DNA from: Roseiarcus sp963753135
Lineage (GTDB): Bacteria; Pseudomonadota; Alphaproteobacteria; Rhizobiales; Beijerinckiaceae
Length of the DNA: 64,000 nt
Reading direction: 5' to 3'
NCBI GenBank assembly: GCA_963753135.1
Contig: CAVWBA010000017.1
Location: 124,001-188,000, forward strand
Part shown: piece after piece, positions 1 to 10,200 of the stretch
Numbering within the stretch: the stretch's first letter is position 1
Layout: the number at the start of each line of letters is the position of its first letter
Notes under the pieces: generated by a model
What the model was told of the DNA's origin: nothing
What the model saw: only the letters and a program-made list of their open reading frames with translations
Database searches by the model: none
Position numbers and translations under genes: made by a program

Positions 1-361
1 GCTGCCTGTCGACGCGATTTCGGCAATTACTTTAACGGCGATCGGGCGCTTGTTCGGTCATAGTGAGGTCGCCGCCATACGCTAAAAAACCCGGCGCGGT
101 TCTGCTATCTGGACTCGCGTCTGCGCGCGCCCGGACGCGACCTTTAGACGCGATCATATGGCTTTTGGACGCCGCCGTCTTAGGCGATATACACAACAAT
201 ATACAATCGGGTCAGTTTGAGGCGAAGGGTTCTCGAGAAACCCGGCGCGGTTGGGATCGGCGCTCCCCCCGTGTCGACAATGGCGACGTAAGTTCGGAAG
301 CCATTTCGGGCGACGGTGCAGAGCCGTGCGCGCGGGGCGATTGAGCTTGGGCGGCGAGCCA
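1..361. other. Non-coding leader upstream of porin 1
   Basis: No convincing gene is seen here. The open frames overlapping it have no start signal and unlikely protein composition. The last 15 bases hold a GGCGAG-like ribosome-binding site for the porin at 362, so the porin promoter probably lies in this stretch. Confidence 0.4.
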
Positions 362-1936
362 ATGAAAAGACTAGGAATCGCTTTATTCGCGATGGGACTT
401 GCGAGCTTCGCTCAAGCGGCCGATCTGCCGACGACGAAAGCTCCCGCAGAGGCAAAGCCGAACTGCTTCGCAAGCTTCTGGACCTGGCTTAGTTCGTCCG
501 CGAGCGACTGCCCGCTTAGCGCATATGGCGTTACGCTCTACGGCACACTCGACCTCAACGCCACTTATCTACACGAGGGCGTCGACAGGAGTCCGGCCGC
601 CGACAAGGTCAACTACCGCATTCAAAGGAACGCCTACGAGAGCAAGTGGCTCGCTGGCTACAACGGCCTCAGCACGTCGGTGATCGGCCTCAAAATGAAG
701 GAAGACCTTGCCCGCGTCGGACTGCCGGGCTGGTCGCTCATCGGCGTCCTCGAAGCGGGCGTCAATCCGTACTCGGGTATGTTCTTCAGCGGACCACGCT
801 CGCTCGCGGATAACAATGCGAGGCCTGCTGGCGTTTCTCCCTTTCAGAACGCGAACTTCGACGGCAGCCGCGCCGGTCAGTGGGACAACTCGCAAGGATA
901 CTTGGGCATCAGCAACCCGGTCTACGGCACTCTGACCTTCGGCCGAACCAATTCGCTCGCCCTCGATGTTACAGGGGCTTATGACCCGGTCGCGTCGACG
1001 GCCTTCTCCACGCTCGGCTTTTCAGCGGCGTTCGCCGGCTTTGGAAGCAGTCCGACGGCCCGCCCGAACACCGCCTTCACCTATCGCCTGACCTATCAAA
1101 ATTTTCGGGCGGCGGTTCAAGCGCAGGTCGGCGGCTACGGGATCGGCAACGCCTCAAACGGCATGTATCAGGGACAGCTCGGCGCAGACTTCGGATCGCT
1201 GTCACTCGACGGCGTTCTGAGTTGGGCGAATGACGCGGTCTCGTTGTCGAGCTTCGGCGGCTCGAACATCGCCTGCCTCACGCCAGCGAACTGCTTCATC
1301 AATGTGAACAACCAGTTCTTCGATCCCAACACGGTGCTCAGGGCGACGCTGTCCAATAACCTCGGCGGGGAAGTCGTCGCCAGATACAAATGGGACCCGT
1401 TCACGCTCTATGGCGGCTGGATTTACGCGCGGCAAATGAATCCGTCGGACGACTTTCTGACCGGCTTTCCGACCATCGCCCAGGGCATCTTCATCCCCCC
1501 GGGCTTCGTCAACAAGAGCGGCGTCTACACCAACCAGGCGGTGACGGCTAACAATTACGATATCCAGCGGATCCGGAACACGTTCTGGTTCGGCGCGAGG
1601 TGGAAGATACGAAGCGATCTCGAGGCTATGGGCGGCTTCTATTATCAAGGTCAGAACAACTTCAACACGAGCGCCTGCACGGGCTCCGGCGCCTTCATCA
1701 GCAGCAGCAAGTGTGCGGGAAGCCAGGCTGGATTGTCGTTCCTGCTCGACTGGAAGCCGGTCAAGCGCGTCGATATCTATGCCGGCGTATTGTTGAGCAA
1801 CGTTTATGGCGGCCTCGCCAACGGCTTCTTTTCGACCTCGACCGTCGTCATCCCTGGAACGGCGACGGTCCTTAACGTCAACACCGCACGTACGCAGAAC
1901 TATGACCCAACGGTCGGCATCCGCGTCCGCTTCTAA
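362..1936 (+). CDS. Porin, Porin_2 family (porin 1)
   Basis: Predicted outer-membrane beta-barrel channel for small hydrophilic solutes, 524 residues. The start at 362 is chosen because it gives a classic signal peptide (MKRLGIAL..., cleavage after Ala-Gln-Ala-Ala near residue 19), although the frame stays open upstream. After the signal come the Pro/Lys-rich linker and the Asn-Cys-Phe ... Asp-Cys-Pro-Leu pair typical of rhizobial porins, then repeated amphipathic strands. The chain ends Val-Arg-Phe, and the terminal Phe is the usual BAM-complex signal. It is the most divergent of three porins in this window; those at 13416 and 15833 resemble each other more. Its 3' end converges on a small secreted-protein gene 35 bases away. 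Confidence 0.93.
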   Translation: MKRLGIALFAMGLASFAQAADLPTTKAPAEAKPNCFASFWTWLSSSASDCPLSAYGVTLYGTLDLNATYLHEGVDRSPAADKVNYRIQRNAYESKWLAGYNGLSTSVIGLKMKEDLARVGLPGWSLIGVLEAGVNPYSGMFFSGPRSLADNNARPAGVSPFQNANFDGSRAGQWDNSQGYLGISNPVYGTLTFGRTNSLALDVTGAYDPVASTAFSTLGFSAAFAGFGSSPTARPNTAFTYRLTYQNFRAAVQAQVGGYGIGNASNGMYQGQLGADFGSLSLDGVLSWANDAVSLSSFGGSNIACLTPANCFINVNNQFFDPNTVLRATLSNNLGGEVVARYKWDPFTLYGGWIYARQMNPSDDFLTGFPTIAQGIFIPPGFVNKSGVYTNQAVTANNYDIQRIRNTFWFGARWKIRSDLEAMGGFYYQGQNNFNTSACTGSGAFISSSKCAGSQAGLSFLLDWKPVKRVDIYAGVLLSNVYGGLANGFFSTSTVVIPGTATVLNVNTARTQNYDPTVGIRVRF

Positions 1937-1971
1937 CCTGGGAGCCGTGCGCGAAGACGCCGCGACGATCG

Positions 1972-2316
1972 TCAGTCCGGGGCGCCGCCCACGCAGCCCT
2001 TGTTGCAGTCGTCTGTATCTCCGCTCAGTCCGTCTTCGTCGCCCTTGTTACTTGGGTATGGGGCGATATGCGGCCAGGACAAGCCAAACGGCGCCGCCTG
2101 AGGGGCAGGCGTCGCGGCGGCGCTCGCTGGCGCCCCGGCCGCCGGATTGTGCGTCTCGAAGCGGTGCACATGGTAGTGCTGGCCATCGTGAAAATGGTGA
2201 TGGACCGTGTGGTGGTAACCACCAGGAGCCTGGGCGGCGGGTTCCTGCGCGATGGCGATCGCCGGAATCGACACGCAAGCCGCCAGCCCCATACCCAGAG
2301 CCGCGATTGACTTCAT
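1972..2316 (-). CDS. Small secreted His-rich protein with DGLS...C...GC tail
   Basis: A 114-residue protein of unknown function. The start (MKSIAALGMG...) is chosen because it gives a clean signal peptide ending Ala-Ile-Ala-Ile-Ala-Gln; the longer frame adds an unrelated N-terminus. The mature part opens with a His-rich stretch (HHTVHHHFHDGQHYHVHRF), then Ala/Pro-rich sequence, and ends with Asp-Gly-Leu-Ser-Gly-Asp ... Asp-Asp-Cys-Asn-Lys-Gly-Cys. The tail resembles those of the proteins at 2752-3027 and 17483-17746, so the three look paralogous. The His-rich segment could bind metal, which is inference only. It converges with porin 1. Confidence 0.72.
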   Translation of the reverse strand: MKSIAALGMGLAACVSIPAIAIAQEPAAQAPGGYHHTVHHHFHDGQHYHVHRFETHNPAAGAPASAAATPAPQAAPFGLSWPHIAPYPSNKGDEDGLSGDTDDCNKGCVGGAPD

Positions 2317-2751
2317 CTCGACGTCCTCGATCCCGAGCAGGGGCGCCCGTACACACAATGTAGTTAGGGTCTCTTTCACAATCCAGCGTGACGAGGCCCA
2401 AATATACTTTAGGATCGATTGCAAACAGCCTACGACGGCGACAGCCGGCCGGACAAAAGCTAGACTAAGGCCGACTATCACCCGGCCGAAAGCTGAGATG
2501 CCGTTTAGGCGACGTCGTCAGCGACAACAGGAAAAGCGGGATCGTCACGAGTCCCATGCCGATGAAGAACATGGGACGAGGCACGTCCCCAATCGATAAT
2601 CGATCGGGCCAATGGAACTCGCGCTCTCCATAATCGCGCCTTGCCTTCGCGCAGCGCTTCCCTGTCGGCCAGTCTGGGATTGCAGCCGGCCTCCAAGCGT
2701 CGCAAGCCGCGCGCCTGAAACCGGATCGCTGGGATTCGTTTGATCCAGCGC
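2317..2751. other. Intergenic stretch between two small secreted-protein genes
   Basis: No gene is supported. A minus-strand frame encodes a short hydrophobic segment (about 2510-2575) but has no convincing start or conservation cue. The region just upstream of 2316 probably contains the promoter of the His-rich protein gene. Confidence 0.35.
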
Positions 2752-3027
2752 TCAGTTGCTGTCGATGCAACCCCACACGGCGCAGTCGTTTGGATTCCGG
2801 CTCAAGCCGTCCGTTTCATGGTAGTTGTATGGATAGGGCTGCGGGCGCGCCGATGGGAATATAGTCGGCCGCTCCGGAATAGCGGCTCGCATGGCGAACT
2901 TCTGATGGGCAAAGTGCAAATGGTGCGGAGCGCGATCGCTATACTTATGCGAAAGCGCGGCGGACGCATCCATCGAGTAGGCGCACAACAGTCCCGCTGC
3001 CAGCGGCACAAGGATCCTCTTTGTCAT
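2752..3027 (-). CDS. Small secreted protein with DGLSRNPxDCxxWGC tail
   Basis: A 91-residue protein of unknown function. The start at 3027 (MTKRILVPL...) is preferred over one six codons upstream because GGAGAG lies at the right distance before it. A signal peptide ends near Asp-Ala-Ser-Ala. The mature part has scattered His residues, then Pro-Tyr-Pro-Tyr-Asn-Tyr-His and the C-terminal motif TDGLSRNPNDCAVWGCID. The last 20 residues match the protein at 17483-17746 almost position for position, and more loosely the one at 1972-2316. Two Cys spaced C-x3-GC sit at the very end. No known domain is recognised. Confidence 0.75.
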   Translation of the reverse strand: MTKRILVPLAAGLLCAYSMDASAALSHKYSDRAPHHLHFAHQKFAMRAAIPERPTIFPSARPQPYPYNYHETDGLSRNPNDCAVWGCIDSN

Positions 3028-3454
3028 CGGAACTCTCCATGACAATTTTGCGATAAATAAACTATCGCAAGTTCAGTTGTTTACTGACTTCTTACTAACC
3101 GACAAATCCGGCAATCTCTTGTCGTGTTCGTAAATTAGTCGTTTAATATAATAAATTTTATCAATGCTTGCTGAAATGGAAGATGGTATTCCATCGATGA
3201 TCTTGATAAGAATTGTGCATTGAAGCACAGGGCATCAGACCCGTTAGGTCTTAACCTTGATGGAATAGCGACGAAAGGCCGGAGTGCTCCGGCAAGGCCG
3301 CAAGCCGGCGACGAGACCGTAGCTCTTGCGATGACTTAGGCTTACCTTTCAGAAAAGCTTCGCCTTTCTGGAGCCGTCATGCTCGACTGGACGAATTGAC
3401 AACAGGGGCGGCGGGATCGCCTAACGATACGAGCGACCTCAAGCAGTTCTGCCT
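3028..3454. other. Intergenic region with AT-rich part and GC-rich hairpins
   Basis: Positions 3045-3200 are unusually AT-rich for this window and probably hold the promoter of the minus-strand gene at 3027. Positions about 3265-3330 contain a near-perfect hairpin (GCCGGAG, two-base loop, CTCCGGC) followed by a second potential stem around GGCCGCAAGCC. A weaker stem (CAGAAA/TTTCTG) lies near 3352-3376. This could be a structured 5' leader or small RNA on either strand, or a terminator for the gene at 3455-3886. No known riboswitch family was recognised. Confidence 0.35.
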
Positions 3455-3886
3455 CTACGGGTGCATGGCTGGCGGCCGTTCGCCTGGGCCGTGCGGAAGT
3501 CCCTCCGCGCAGAGATCCGTGTCGCGCGTCGCACGCCAAAACGCTCTCGGTCCGGGCTCCGAAACCGGGTGGGGCGCGTGGCGCGCGCAGATGCCAGCCT
3601 GCGCCCACCACGCCATGGGCATATCGCCGCGGTTGACCGGATGGAGGCCGCCCTGGGGATGCTGCCAATAGAGGCAATCTGCGCAGCGCGTCTCAAGCGA
3701 CAGCGCTTTGGCGGCGACGCCTTCGCCGCACCATTGCCAGCCGCGCGTTTGCGGCCAGTGAGCAGGTTCCTCGGGGCGTATCGATGTCTGCGGCGCATGC
3801 CGAGCGCAGACCCCTTCGTTTTCCCTGAGCTTGCGCCAGAAAGCGCAGGCTGCGCAATTGGCGGGTCTGGTCGCCTGATCAGCCAT
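3455..3886 (-). CDS. Cys-rich protein with duplicated CxxCxxW...CARHAP motif
   Basis: A 143-residue soluble protein without signal peptide or membrane segment. It contains an internal duplication. Each half starts Cys-x2-Cys-x-Phe/Tyr-Trp, continues to Cys-Ala-Arg-His-Ala-Pro, and ends with a fourth Cys (QWCGEG, DLCAEG). Four Cys per repeat suggests two zinc or iron-sulfur sites, which is inference. A strong ribosome-binding site (GGGAGGGG) precedes the ATG at 3886. It is the last gene of the minus-strand run that follows the efflux operon, separated from it by a NodT relic. No named family is recognised. Confidence 0.7.
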   Translation of the reverse strand: MADQATRPANCAACAFWRKLRENEGVCARHAPQTSIRPEEPAHWPQTRGWQWCGEGVAAKALSLETRCADCLYWQHPQGGLHPVNRGDMPMAWWAQAGICARHAPHPVSEPGPRAFWRATRDTDLCAEGLPHGPGERPPAMHP

Positions 3887-3907
3887 TACCCCTCCCTAAG
3901 CCCCGGC

Positions 3908-4228
3908 CTATTCCGCGAGATATGGCGCGGGGCCGGGCGGCTTGGCGCGCGGCTCGAGCGGCACGGTCCAACCGCCGCCGAGCGCGAGCATGAGCCCGAT
4001 ATCGGCCGCCATTTGGCGCGTATGCAGCACGATTGCGAGCCTTTCGGCCTCGAGCGCCGCGCTCTGCGCCGTCACCACGTCGAGATAGCAGGACGCCCCG
4101 TCGCAGTCGAGCGTCAAGGACAGGGCGACCGCGTTACGCGCCGCCGTCGCCGCCTGATTGTATTCCTCGGCCAGCAATGCGAGCACGACGAACGAATCGG
4201 GTCGCGGCAACGCGACCAGCGCGACCAC
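3908..4228 (-). pseudogene. C-terminal relic of a NodT-family outer-membrane efflux protein
   Basis: About 106 codons that read like the last third of a NodT/TolC-type efflux lipoprotein: a tyrosine-leucine-aspartate-valine core (CYLDVVTAQSAALEAERL), then arginine-glutamine-methionine and ending with ALGGGW. The intact neighbour at 4232-5770 has the equivalent YLNVLDAERQQFELQEQ ... ALGGGW. It lacks the lipobox and the first two thirds, and only a GTG is available as a start. It lies immediately downstream of the intact copy, in the same direction, so it is probably the remnant of a duplicated or replaced outer-membrane gene. Confidence 0.7.
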
Positions 4229-4231
4229 ATT

Positions 4232-5770
4232 TCAGTGAACTCCCTCGGGACCGCGATTTAGATACCGCGTCACGGCGATGGCGGCGGGCTCGACTGGCCG
4301 AAGCGGCGGAATGGTCGCGCCGGGTTGCCAGCCCCCGCCAAGCGCCTTGTAGAGACCGACCAAAGACTCCGCCTCGATCTGTTGGGTCGCGACATATTGC
4401 TCCTGGAGCTCGAACTGCTGCCGCTCCGCATCCAAAACGTTCAGATAATCGGTCAGGCCGTCTTTGTAACGGTCGGTGGCGAGTTGGGTCGAAAGACGGG
4501 CGGCGGTCAGCGCGCGATCGAGGTTGCGCAGACTTTCCTGCTGCGCTCGATAGGAAACCGTCGCATCGTCGACTTGTCGCACCGCGGTCAAGATCGATTG
4601 CTTGTAGGCGGCCAGTTGTTCGCGCGTCGTTAGATCCGCGATCTCGATCTGGGCGTCGAGCGCCCCGAAATCGAGGAGGGGCCAGTAAGCGCCCGGTCCG
4701 ATAGAGCCGATCCAGTTCGCGGCGCTAACGGTATGCGACGAACGAATTCCGGCTTGGCCGCCAGCCGCCCCGGTCAGGAATACGTCCGGAAACAATTGCG
4801 CAACCGCAACGCCGATGCGCGCGGTCGCCTCCGCGACGCGACGCTCGGCCTCGGCGATATCAGGCCGCCGCCGCAGCAAATCCACCGGGCCGCCGGTTGG
4901 AATTCGGTACGGCAGCGTCGGAATAGGGCCCGGCTTCGCCAGTTCCTTGGCGAGGTCCTCAGGGTATTGCCCCAAGAGCACCGCGATCGCATTGCGGCTC
5001 GCGTCGATTTGCGCTTCGAGCGGCGCCACCTGGGCCTGGAATGTCGCCACCTGCCGTCTGGCTAGCGCGACGTCCAATTCGTCGGTGAGCCCGCGGTCAA
5101 AGAGGGTCTGCGCGAGTTCCTGACCACTTTGGGCGGCGACGATATTCTTCTTGAGGACGGCGAGGCGCGCCTGCTCGGCGCGCATATCGAGATAATCCCG
5201 GGCGACGTCGGCCGTGACCACCACCATCACCCAGTCCCACGCCGCCTTGAGAGCCTCGGCGTCGTAAGTTTGCGCCTCCACCCTGCGGCGAATCTTGCCG
5301 AAGAGATCGAGGTCCCAATTCGCCTCGAACCCGCCCGCTTCCTGTACGCTGCTGAAGCCTGTGCTGTTTACCGCCGATCGAAACGACGGCGCCGCGCGAT
5401 TGCGCGTCTCGTCCGTCCCAGTTCCAACTCCGCCCCCTCCAGTCGCTCCGCCCTGCGGAAGCGCCTGATTGGCGATCACCACCAACTCCGCGCGCGCCTC
5501 CTGAATCCGATTTAAAGCGATCTCGAGATCCAGGTTAGCCTGGAGAGCGCGATCCTCGAGGGAATTCAGTTTGGGGTCGTCGAGCGATCGCCACCACTGC
5601 GTCAGATCGGCGCTGGCCGGTCCGCGACCTTTGCTCTTTTCGCCGGATGGCGCGAGAGCGAGAAAACCTGACGGCAAATGCACGGCAGGCGTGCGATAAT
5701 CCGGACCGACGGAGCAACTCGCCACGGCGGTCGCTACCGCCAGCAACACTGGCACAGACAAGCCCCTCAC
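4232..5770 (-). CDS. Efflux outer-membrane lipoprotein, NodT family
   Basis: Outer-membrane channel of a tripartite RND efflux pump, about 512 residues. The start is uncertain. The open frame begins at a TTG (5863), but a GTG at 5770 follows GGAG at an eight-base spacing and directly gives a lipoprotein signal ending Val-Ala-Ser-Cys-Ser, followed by the family hallmark Val-Gly-Pro-Asp-Tyr. Two OEP repeats follow, each with long coiled-coil helices and the marker sequences WWRSLDDPKLNSL and LLRRRPDIAEAERRVA. It lies 126 bases downstream of the membrane fusion gene and completes the three-part pump. Confidence 0.88.
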   Translation of the reverse strand: MRGLSVPVLLAVATAVASCSVGPDYRTPAVHLPSGFLALAPSGEKSKGRGPASADLTQWWRSLDDPKLNSLEDRALQANLDLEIALNRIQEARAELVVIANQALPQGGATGGGGVGTGTDETRNRAAPSFRSAVNSTGFSSVQEAGGFEANWDLDLFGKIRRRVEAQTYDAEALKAAWDWVMVVVTADVARDYLDMRAEQARLAVLKKNIVAAQSGQELAQTLFDRGLTDELDVALARRQVATFQAQVAPLEAQIDASRNAIAVLLGQYPEDLAKELAKPGPIPTLPYRIPTGGPVDLLRRRPDIAEAERRVAEATARIGVAVAQLFPDVFLTGAAGGQAGIRSSHTVSAANWIGSIGPGAYWPLLDFGALDAQIEIADLTTREQLAAYKQSILTAVRQVDDATVSYRAQQESLRNLDRALTAARLSTQLATDRYKDGLTDYLNVLDAERQQFELQEQYVATQQIEAESLVGLYKALGGGWQPGATIPPLRPVEPAAIAVTRYLNRGPEGVH

Positions 5771-5896
5771 GTCCCCGACTCCCAACAAAGCGCGACTCAC
5801 CGCAGATGGGCGGTGGACCGTCTCACTCGGGTCGCCGCGCAAAATCGCAACCGCCGAGCGCAAGCGCGATCGGCGCCACGAACCCAGGCCGCCACT

Positions 5897-7252
5897 TCAT
5901 TCCAAGTGATCCCGCCCTGTTTGCGCCACGCCTTCGGCGTTCTTGGAGGGACCCTTTGGCCCCTCTGCCGGTTCTTGTGCGGACGGCGCGCGCGCCTTCT
6001 CCCCAGCCGCTTGCATGACCTTAACCTCCTCGCCGTCGCTAATCGAATCGGGCGGATTGGTCACGATACGCAGGCCCTTAGTGACCTCTCCGGCGATCTC
6101 GACCGTCGTTCCGAGGTCCCGCATAATACGCACGTCCTTCAGGACGATACGGTTATCAGGTCCAACGATGGCGATCCTTGGCTCGGTATCGCGATAGAGC
6201 ATCGCGCTGGCCGGAACGGTGTAAGTATTGGGATCAGGCGGGATCTTGAAATGAACCCGCGTAAATGCGCCAGGTTGGAGCAATCCTTCCTTGTTGTCGG
6301 CGAGAAGCTCCACCAGCAGGGTTCGCGATTTCTGATCGATGGCGTGCGAGGTCGTGATGATGGTCGCATCGAACATGCGGTCGGGGTATTCCGGCAGTTC
6401 GAGCGTCGCCTTCATTCCGTCCTTCAGATCGGCTGCGTAGGTTTCCGGCACCGGGACATAAATCCGCATTTCGTGAATGTCGGCGACGGTGAACAGGGCC
6501 GGGGCGTCGACCCCGTCGGCTCTGACCAGCGTTCCGACGTCGACGTTGCGGGCGGTGACCACGCCGTCGAACGGGGCCACGATATTGGCGAACCCCTTCT
6601 CCGCCTTTAGCCGATCGAGGTTCGACTGAGCGGCCTCGAGATCGGCCGCCCTTGCCTTTGCGCCGGCATCCTTCTCATCGACAGCCTGCTGGGATACCGC
6701 GGCCGTGGAGCGCAGCGAATTCCACCGCCCCGCCGTCACCTTCGCCAGGGCGAGATTCGCATTGGCCTTTGCCACTTCGCTCTGCGCCGCGGCGATGCTC
6801 TGGTCGAGCTCGGGGGTGTCGACGACCGCGAGTACGTCGCCCTGTTTCACCTTGGCGCCGATGTCTTTTCGCCACTCTTGTACGTAGCCCTTGACCTGCC
6901 CATGGATGTTGGCGCTGTAGAAGGCCTCGACATTGCCCGGCAGCACAAGCTCGCGCGCTTCTCCGCCCCGCTTGGCCTCAACCACCGCAACCGGCGGAAT
7001 GGCCTGCTCCTCCGTCCATTGCTTGAGCTTCTGGTCGTCGTGATGACGTCCGGAAATGCCGCTGTAAGCGACCGCCGCCGCAGCCACCGCCAGGAGCAGG
7101 ATGGCGCGCCCCATCTTGACCGGGCGGCGATCCTCCGGCGGCGGCTGGTGAGGCTCGGCGCGAGCCCCGGCGCCGGCCTGCACCTGCGCCGCCTCCCCCT
7201 GCGATTGCTCCTCAGGGCTGCGAGTGGGTGCTTCGGCTTGATCTTGGCTCAT
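5897..7252 (-). CDS. RND efflux periplasmic adaptor (membrane fusion protein)
   Basis: Periplasmic adaptor linking the RND pump to the outer-membrane channel, 451 residues. The ATG at 7252 overlaps the stop of the RND gene (ATGA), so the two are translationally coupled. After a charged N-terminal tail comes one membrane anchor (GRAILLLAVAAAAVAYSGIS). Then follow the lipoyl half-motifs (NIHGQVKGYVQEW and APFDGVVTARNVDVGTLV) on either side of a coiled-coil hairpin, and the beta-barrel and membrane-proximal domains. The order RND, adaptor, outer-membrane protein is the reverse of the common acrAB arrangement but is coherent as one operon. Confidence 0.92.
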   Translation of the reverse strand: MSQDQAEAPTRSPEEQSQGEAAQVQAGAGARAEPHQPPPEDRRPVKMGRAILLLAVAAAAVAYSGISGRHHDDQKLKQWTEEQAIPPVAVVEAKRGGEARELVLPGNVEAFYSANIHGQVKGYVQEWRKDIGAKVKQGDVLAVVDTPELDQSIAAAQSEVAKANANLALAKVTAGRWNSLRSTAAVSQQAVDEKDAGAKARAADLEAAQSNLDRLKAEKGFANIVAPFDGVVTARNVDVGTLVRADGVDAPALFTVADIHEMRIYVPVPETYAADLKDGMKATLELPEYPDRMFDATIITTSHAIDQKSRTLLVELLADNKEGLLQPGAFTRVHFKIPPDPNTYTVPASAMLYRDTEPRIAIVGPDNRIVLKDVRIMRDLGTTVEIAGEVTKGLRIVTNPPDSISDGEEVKVMQAAGEKARAPSAQEPAEGPKGPSKNAEGVAQTGRDHLE

Positions 7253-10200
7253 GCGGGCGTGGCCTCGGCGGAAACGTGAGGCGCGGACGCGCTCGCCGTC
7301 CTCGGCTTGCGCTCGTGAACGAGCCGGAAAACGGCCGGAACGAACAATAGCGTCGCTACGGTCGCGAAGACGAGGCCGCCGATCACGGCTCGGCCGAGCG
7401 GCGCATTCAGCTCGGCGCTGAGCGCCATCGGCCCCATCCCGATGATCATCGCAAGCGCCGTCATGAGCACCGGACGGAAGCGGGTGAAGCCGGCGTCGAT
7501 CGCGGCGGTTGCGGCGTCGGCGCCCTCGGCGAGCCGCTCGCGCGCGAAGCTGACGACCAGAATGCTGTTGGCGGTCGCCACGCCCATGCACATGATCGCG
7601 CCCGTCAGGGCCGGGACGGACAAGGTGGTATGGGTGATGAACAACATCCATACGATGCCGGCAAGCGCGGTCGGCAACGCGGTGATGATGACGAACGGAT
7701 CAAGCCAAGACTGAAAGTTGACGACGATCAGGAGGTAAATCAGGACGACCGCAAGCGCGATGCCGACGAAGAGCTGGCCAAAAGCGTAGGTCATCGTCTG
7801 CACTTGTCCTCGCACCACGACCGTCGATCCCGGCGGGACCTCGTGCGCTGTCTCGTCCAGGACTTTCTGAATATCCGCAGCGACTGCCCCGAGGTCCCGG
7901 TCATTGTTAGTTGCGAAAATGTCTATAACCGGTTGAACGGCGTAATGCGAGACGACGGCGTCGCTGACGCTACGCTTGATTGCGGCGACGCCTCCGACGA
8001 TCTGCTTGTCCGATGACCCCTGGGAAGCGGGAATGTTTTCGAGATTTGACAGGGATCGGACCCAATATTGCGGGGTCTGAGCGACGATCGGATAGGAAAC
8101 GCCGTTCTTTGGATTGAGCCAGAACGTCGGGGCGGTCTGGATGCTGCCCGCCAGTGCATTCTGCAGGTTCTGGGCGACGTCGCGCTCGCTTACGCCTACG
8201 ATTTGAGCCCGGGTTCGATCGACATCGACCTGGAAAGTCGGCGCGTTAAAGGCCTGCTGAATGCGCGTATCGGCGATGCCGGGGATGCGGGCGATCTTGC
8301 TGAGGATCTTGTCTGCATAGGCGCGGTTTTCCGCCTTCTTCGAGCCGATGATCTGCACATCGATCGGGGCGGGCAGGCCGAAATTGAGAATTTGGGTGAC
8401 GATGTCGGCGGGCAGGAAGGCGAACGTCGTCCCCGGAAATTTGGCTGGCAGCTGTTCGCGCATGGCCTTGACGTAAGCCGGAGCTTCCGACTCCCGGCCG
8501 TCGTGGAGCGTAATCAAAATATCCGCATCCGACGCGCCGATCGATCCGGTGTTGGCGTAGGCCATGTTGATGCCGCTGATCGACAAGCCGATATTGTCGA
8601 CGATCGAGCGCAATGATTTAGGCGGGATGATCGCCCGGATGGCAGCCTCGATCCTGTCGACCTCGACCCCCGTTTCCTCAATCCGCATTCCGGTCGGGGC
8701 GCGCACATGCAGGGCGATCTGCGTGCTTTCGACGGGCGGGAAGAAGTTGCGCCCGAGATAAGGCGCAAGGGCGAACGAGCAGAGAACCGCCGCCATAAAT
8801 CCGGCGATGAACACCCACCTACCGCTCAAAGCGGTCATGAGAAGGCGCCGATAGAAGGCCCGGGCGGCTTCGAAGCGCCGTTCAAACCCGCGCTGGAAAA
8901 GGACGAGCGGATTGCGCGTCGGCGGCGGGACCGCCCCGTGGTTATGCGCCCTTGCCTGGTGGGCGAGCAGGAAGCGCGCCATCGTATTGACCAACGTGCG
9001 CGAGAGCACATAGGAGCCGACGAGCGCGAATATGACCGCTTTGGCCATCGGCCGAAACAGAAAGCCGGCGACCCCGCCCAGAGTGAACATCGGCACGAAG
9101 ACGATGCAAATGCATAAGAGCGAGACAGTCGCGGGAACCACGATCTGCCGCGCGCCGTCCATGATCGCGCTTTCGATGTCCTTGCCCTGCTCGAGATGGT
9201 AGTTGATGTTCTCGATCGTCACAGTCGCGTCGTCGACGAGAATGCCGACGGCGAGCGCAAGGCCGCCGAGCGTCATCACGTTGATCGTTTCGCCGGTCGC
9301 AGCAAGGAGCGCGACGGAGGTGAGGATGGCGAGGGGAATCGACACCATGATGATGACCGTCGAGCGCCAGCTGCCAAGAAAGATGAGGATCATCAGCCCG
9401 GTCAGAGCCGCGGCCACCACACCCTCGAAGATGACCGAGGACACTGCGGCGGTCACAAACCTCGATTGGTCGCCCACCGCCTCCAGGTGAAGGCTGGACG
9501 GCAGGCTTTGGCGGAGTTTCGGCAGCAGCGCCTTGACCCCGGCGATGACGTCGAGCGTCGAAGCCGAACCGGTTTTCAGGATGGTCATCAAGACGGCGTT
9601 TGAACCATTCACCCGCACCATGTTGATCTGCGGCGGGCTCCCCTCGTGGACGTAAGCGACATCGTGGATGTAGACGGGGACCCCGTCGACGGTCTTGATG
9701 GGCAAGTCGTTCAATTCGGAGATCTGGCTGGGAGCGTCATTGAGCGAGACGACATATTCGAATTTGCCGACTTTCTCGGTTCCCACCGGCGTGATGACGT
9801 TCTGCCGCGCGATCGCTTCGACCACGTCCTGCGAGGACAGCCCATAGGCCTGCAACTTGTCTTGGTTGAGATCGACCTGGACTTGCAACACCTTGCCGCC
9901 GTAGGGCGAGGGCACCGCAGTTCCAGCCACCGTCGCGAGCTGCGGACGGATAAAATTCTGTCCGGCGTCGAATATCTCTGCCTGCGACAGGGCGGTGCTG
10001 GACAAGGCCAGTTGCAGGATCGGCACGCTCGAGGCGTTGAAGCTCAGGACGTAAGGCGGGGTGATGCCGGGAGGCAAAAGCTTGAGCACCGTCTGTGAGG
10101 CGGCGGTGATCTGCGCTAGCGCGCCGTTGATGTTGACCCCGGGCTGGAAGAACACCTTGACCACGCCATAGCCGGGGAGCGACTGCGATTCGATATGTTC

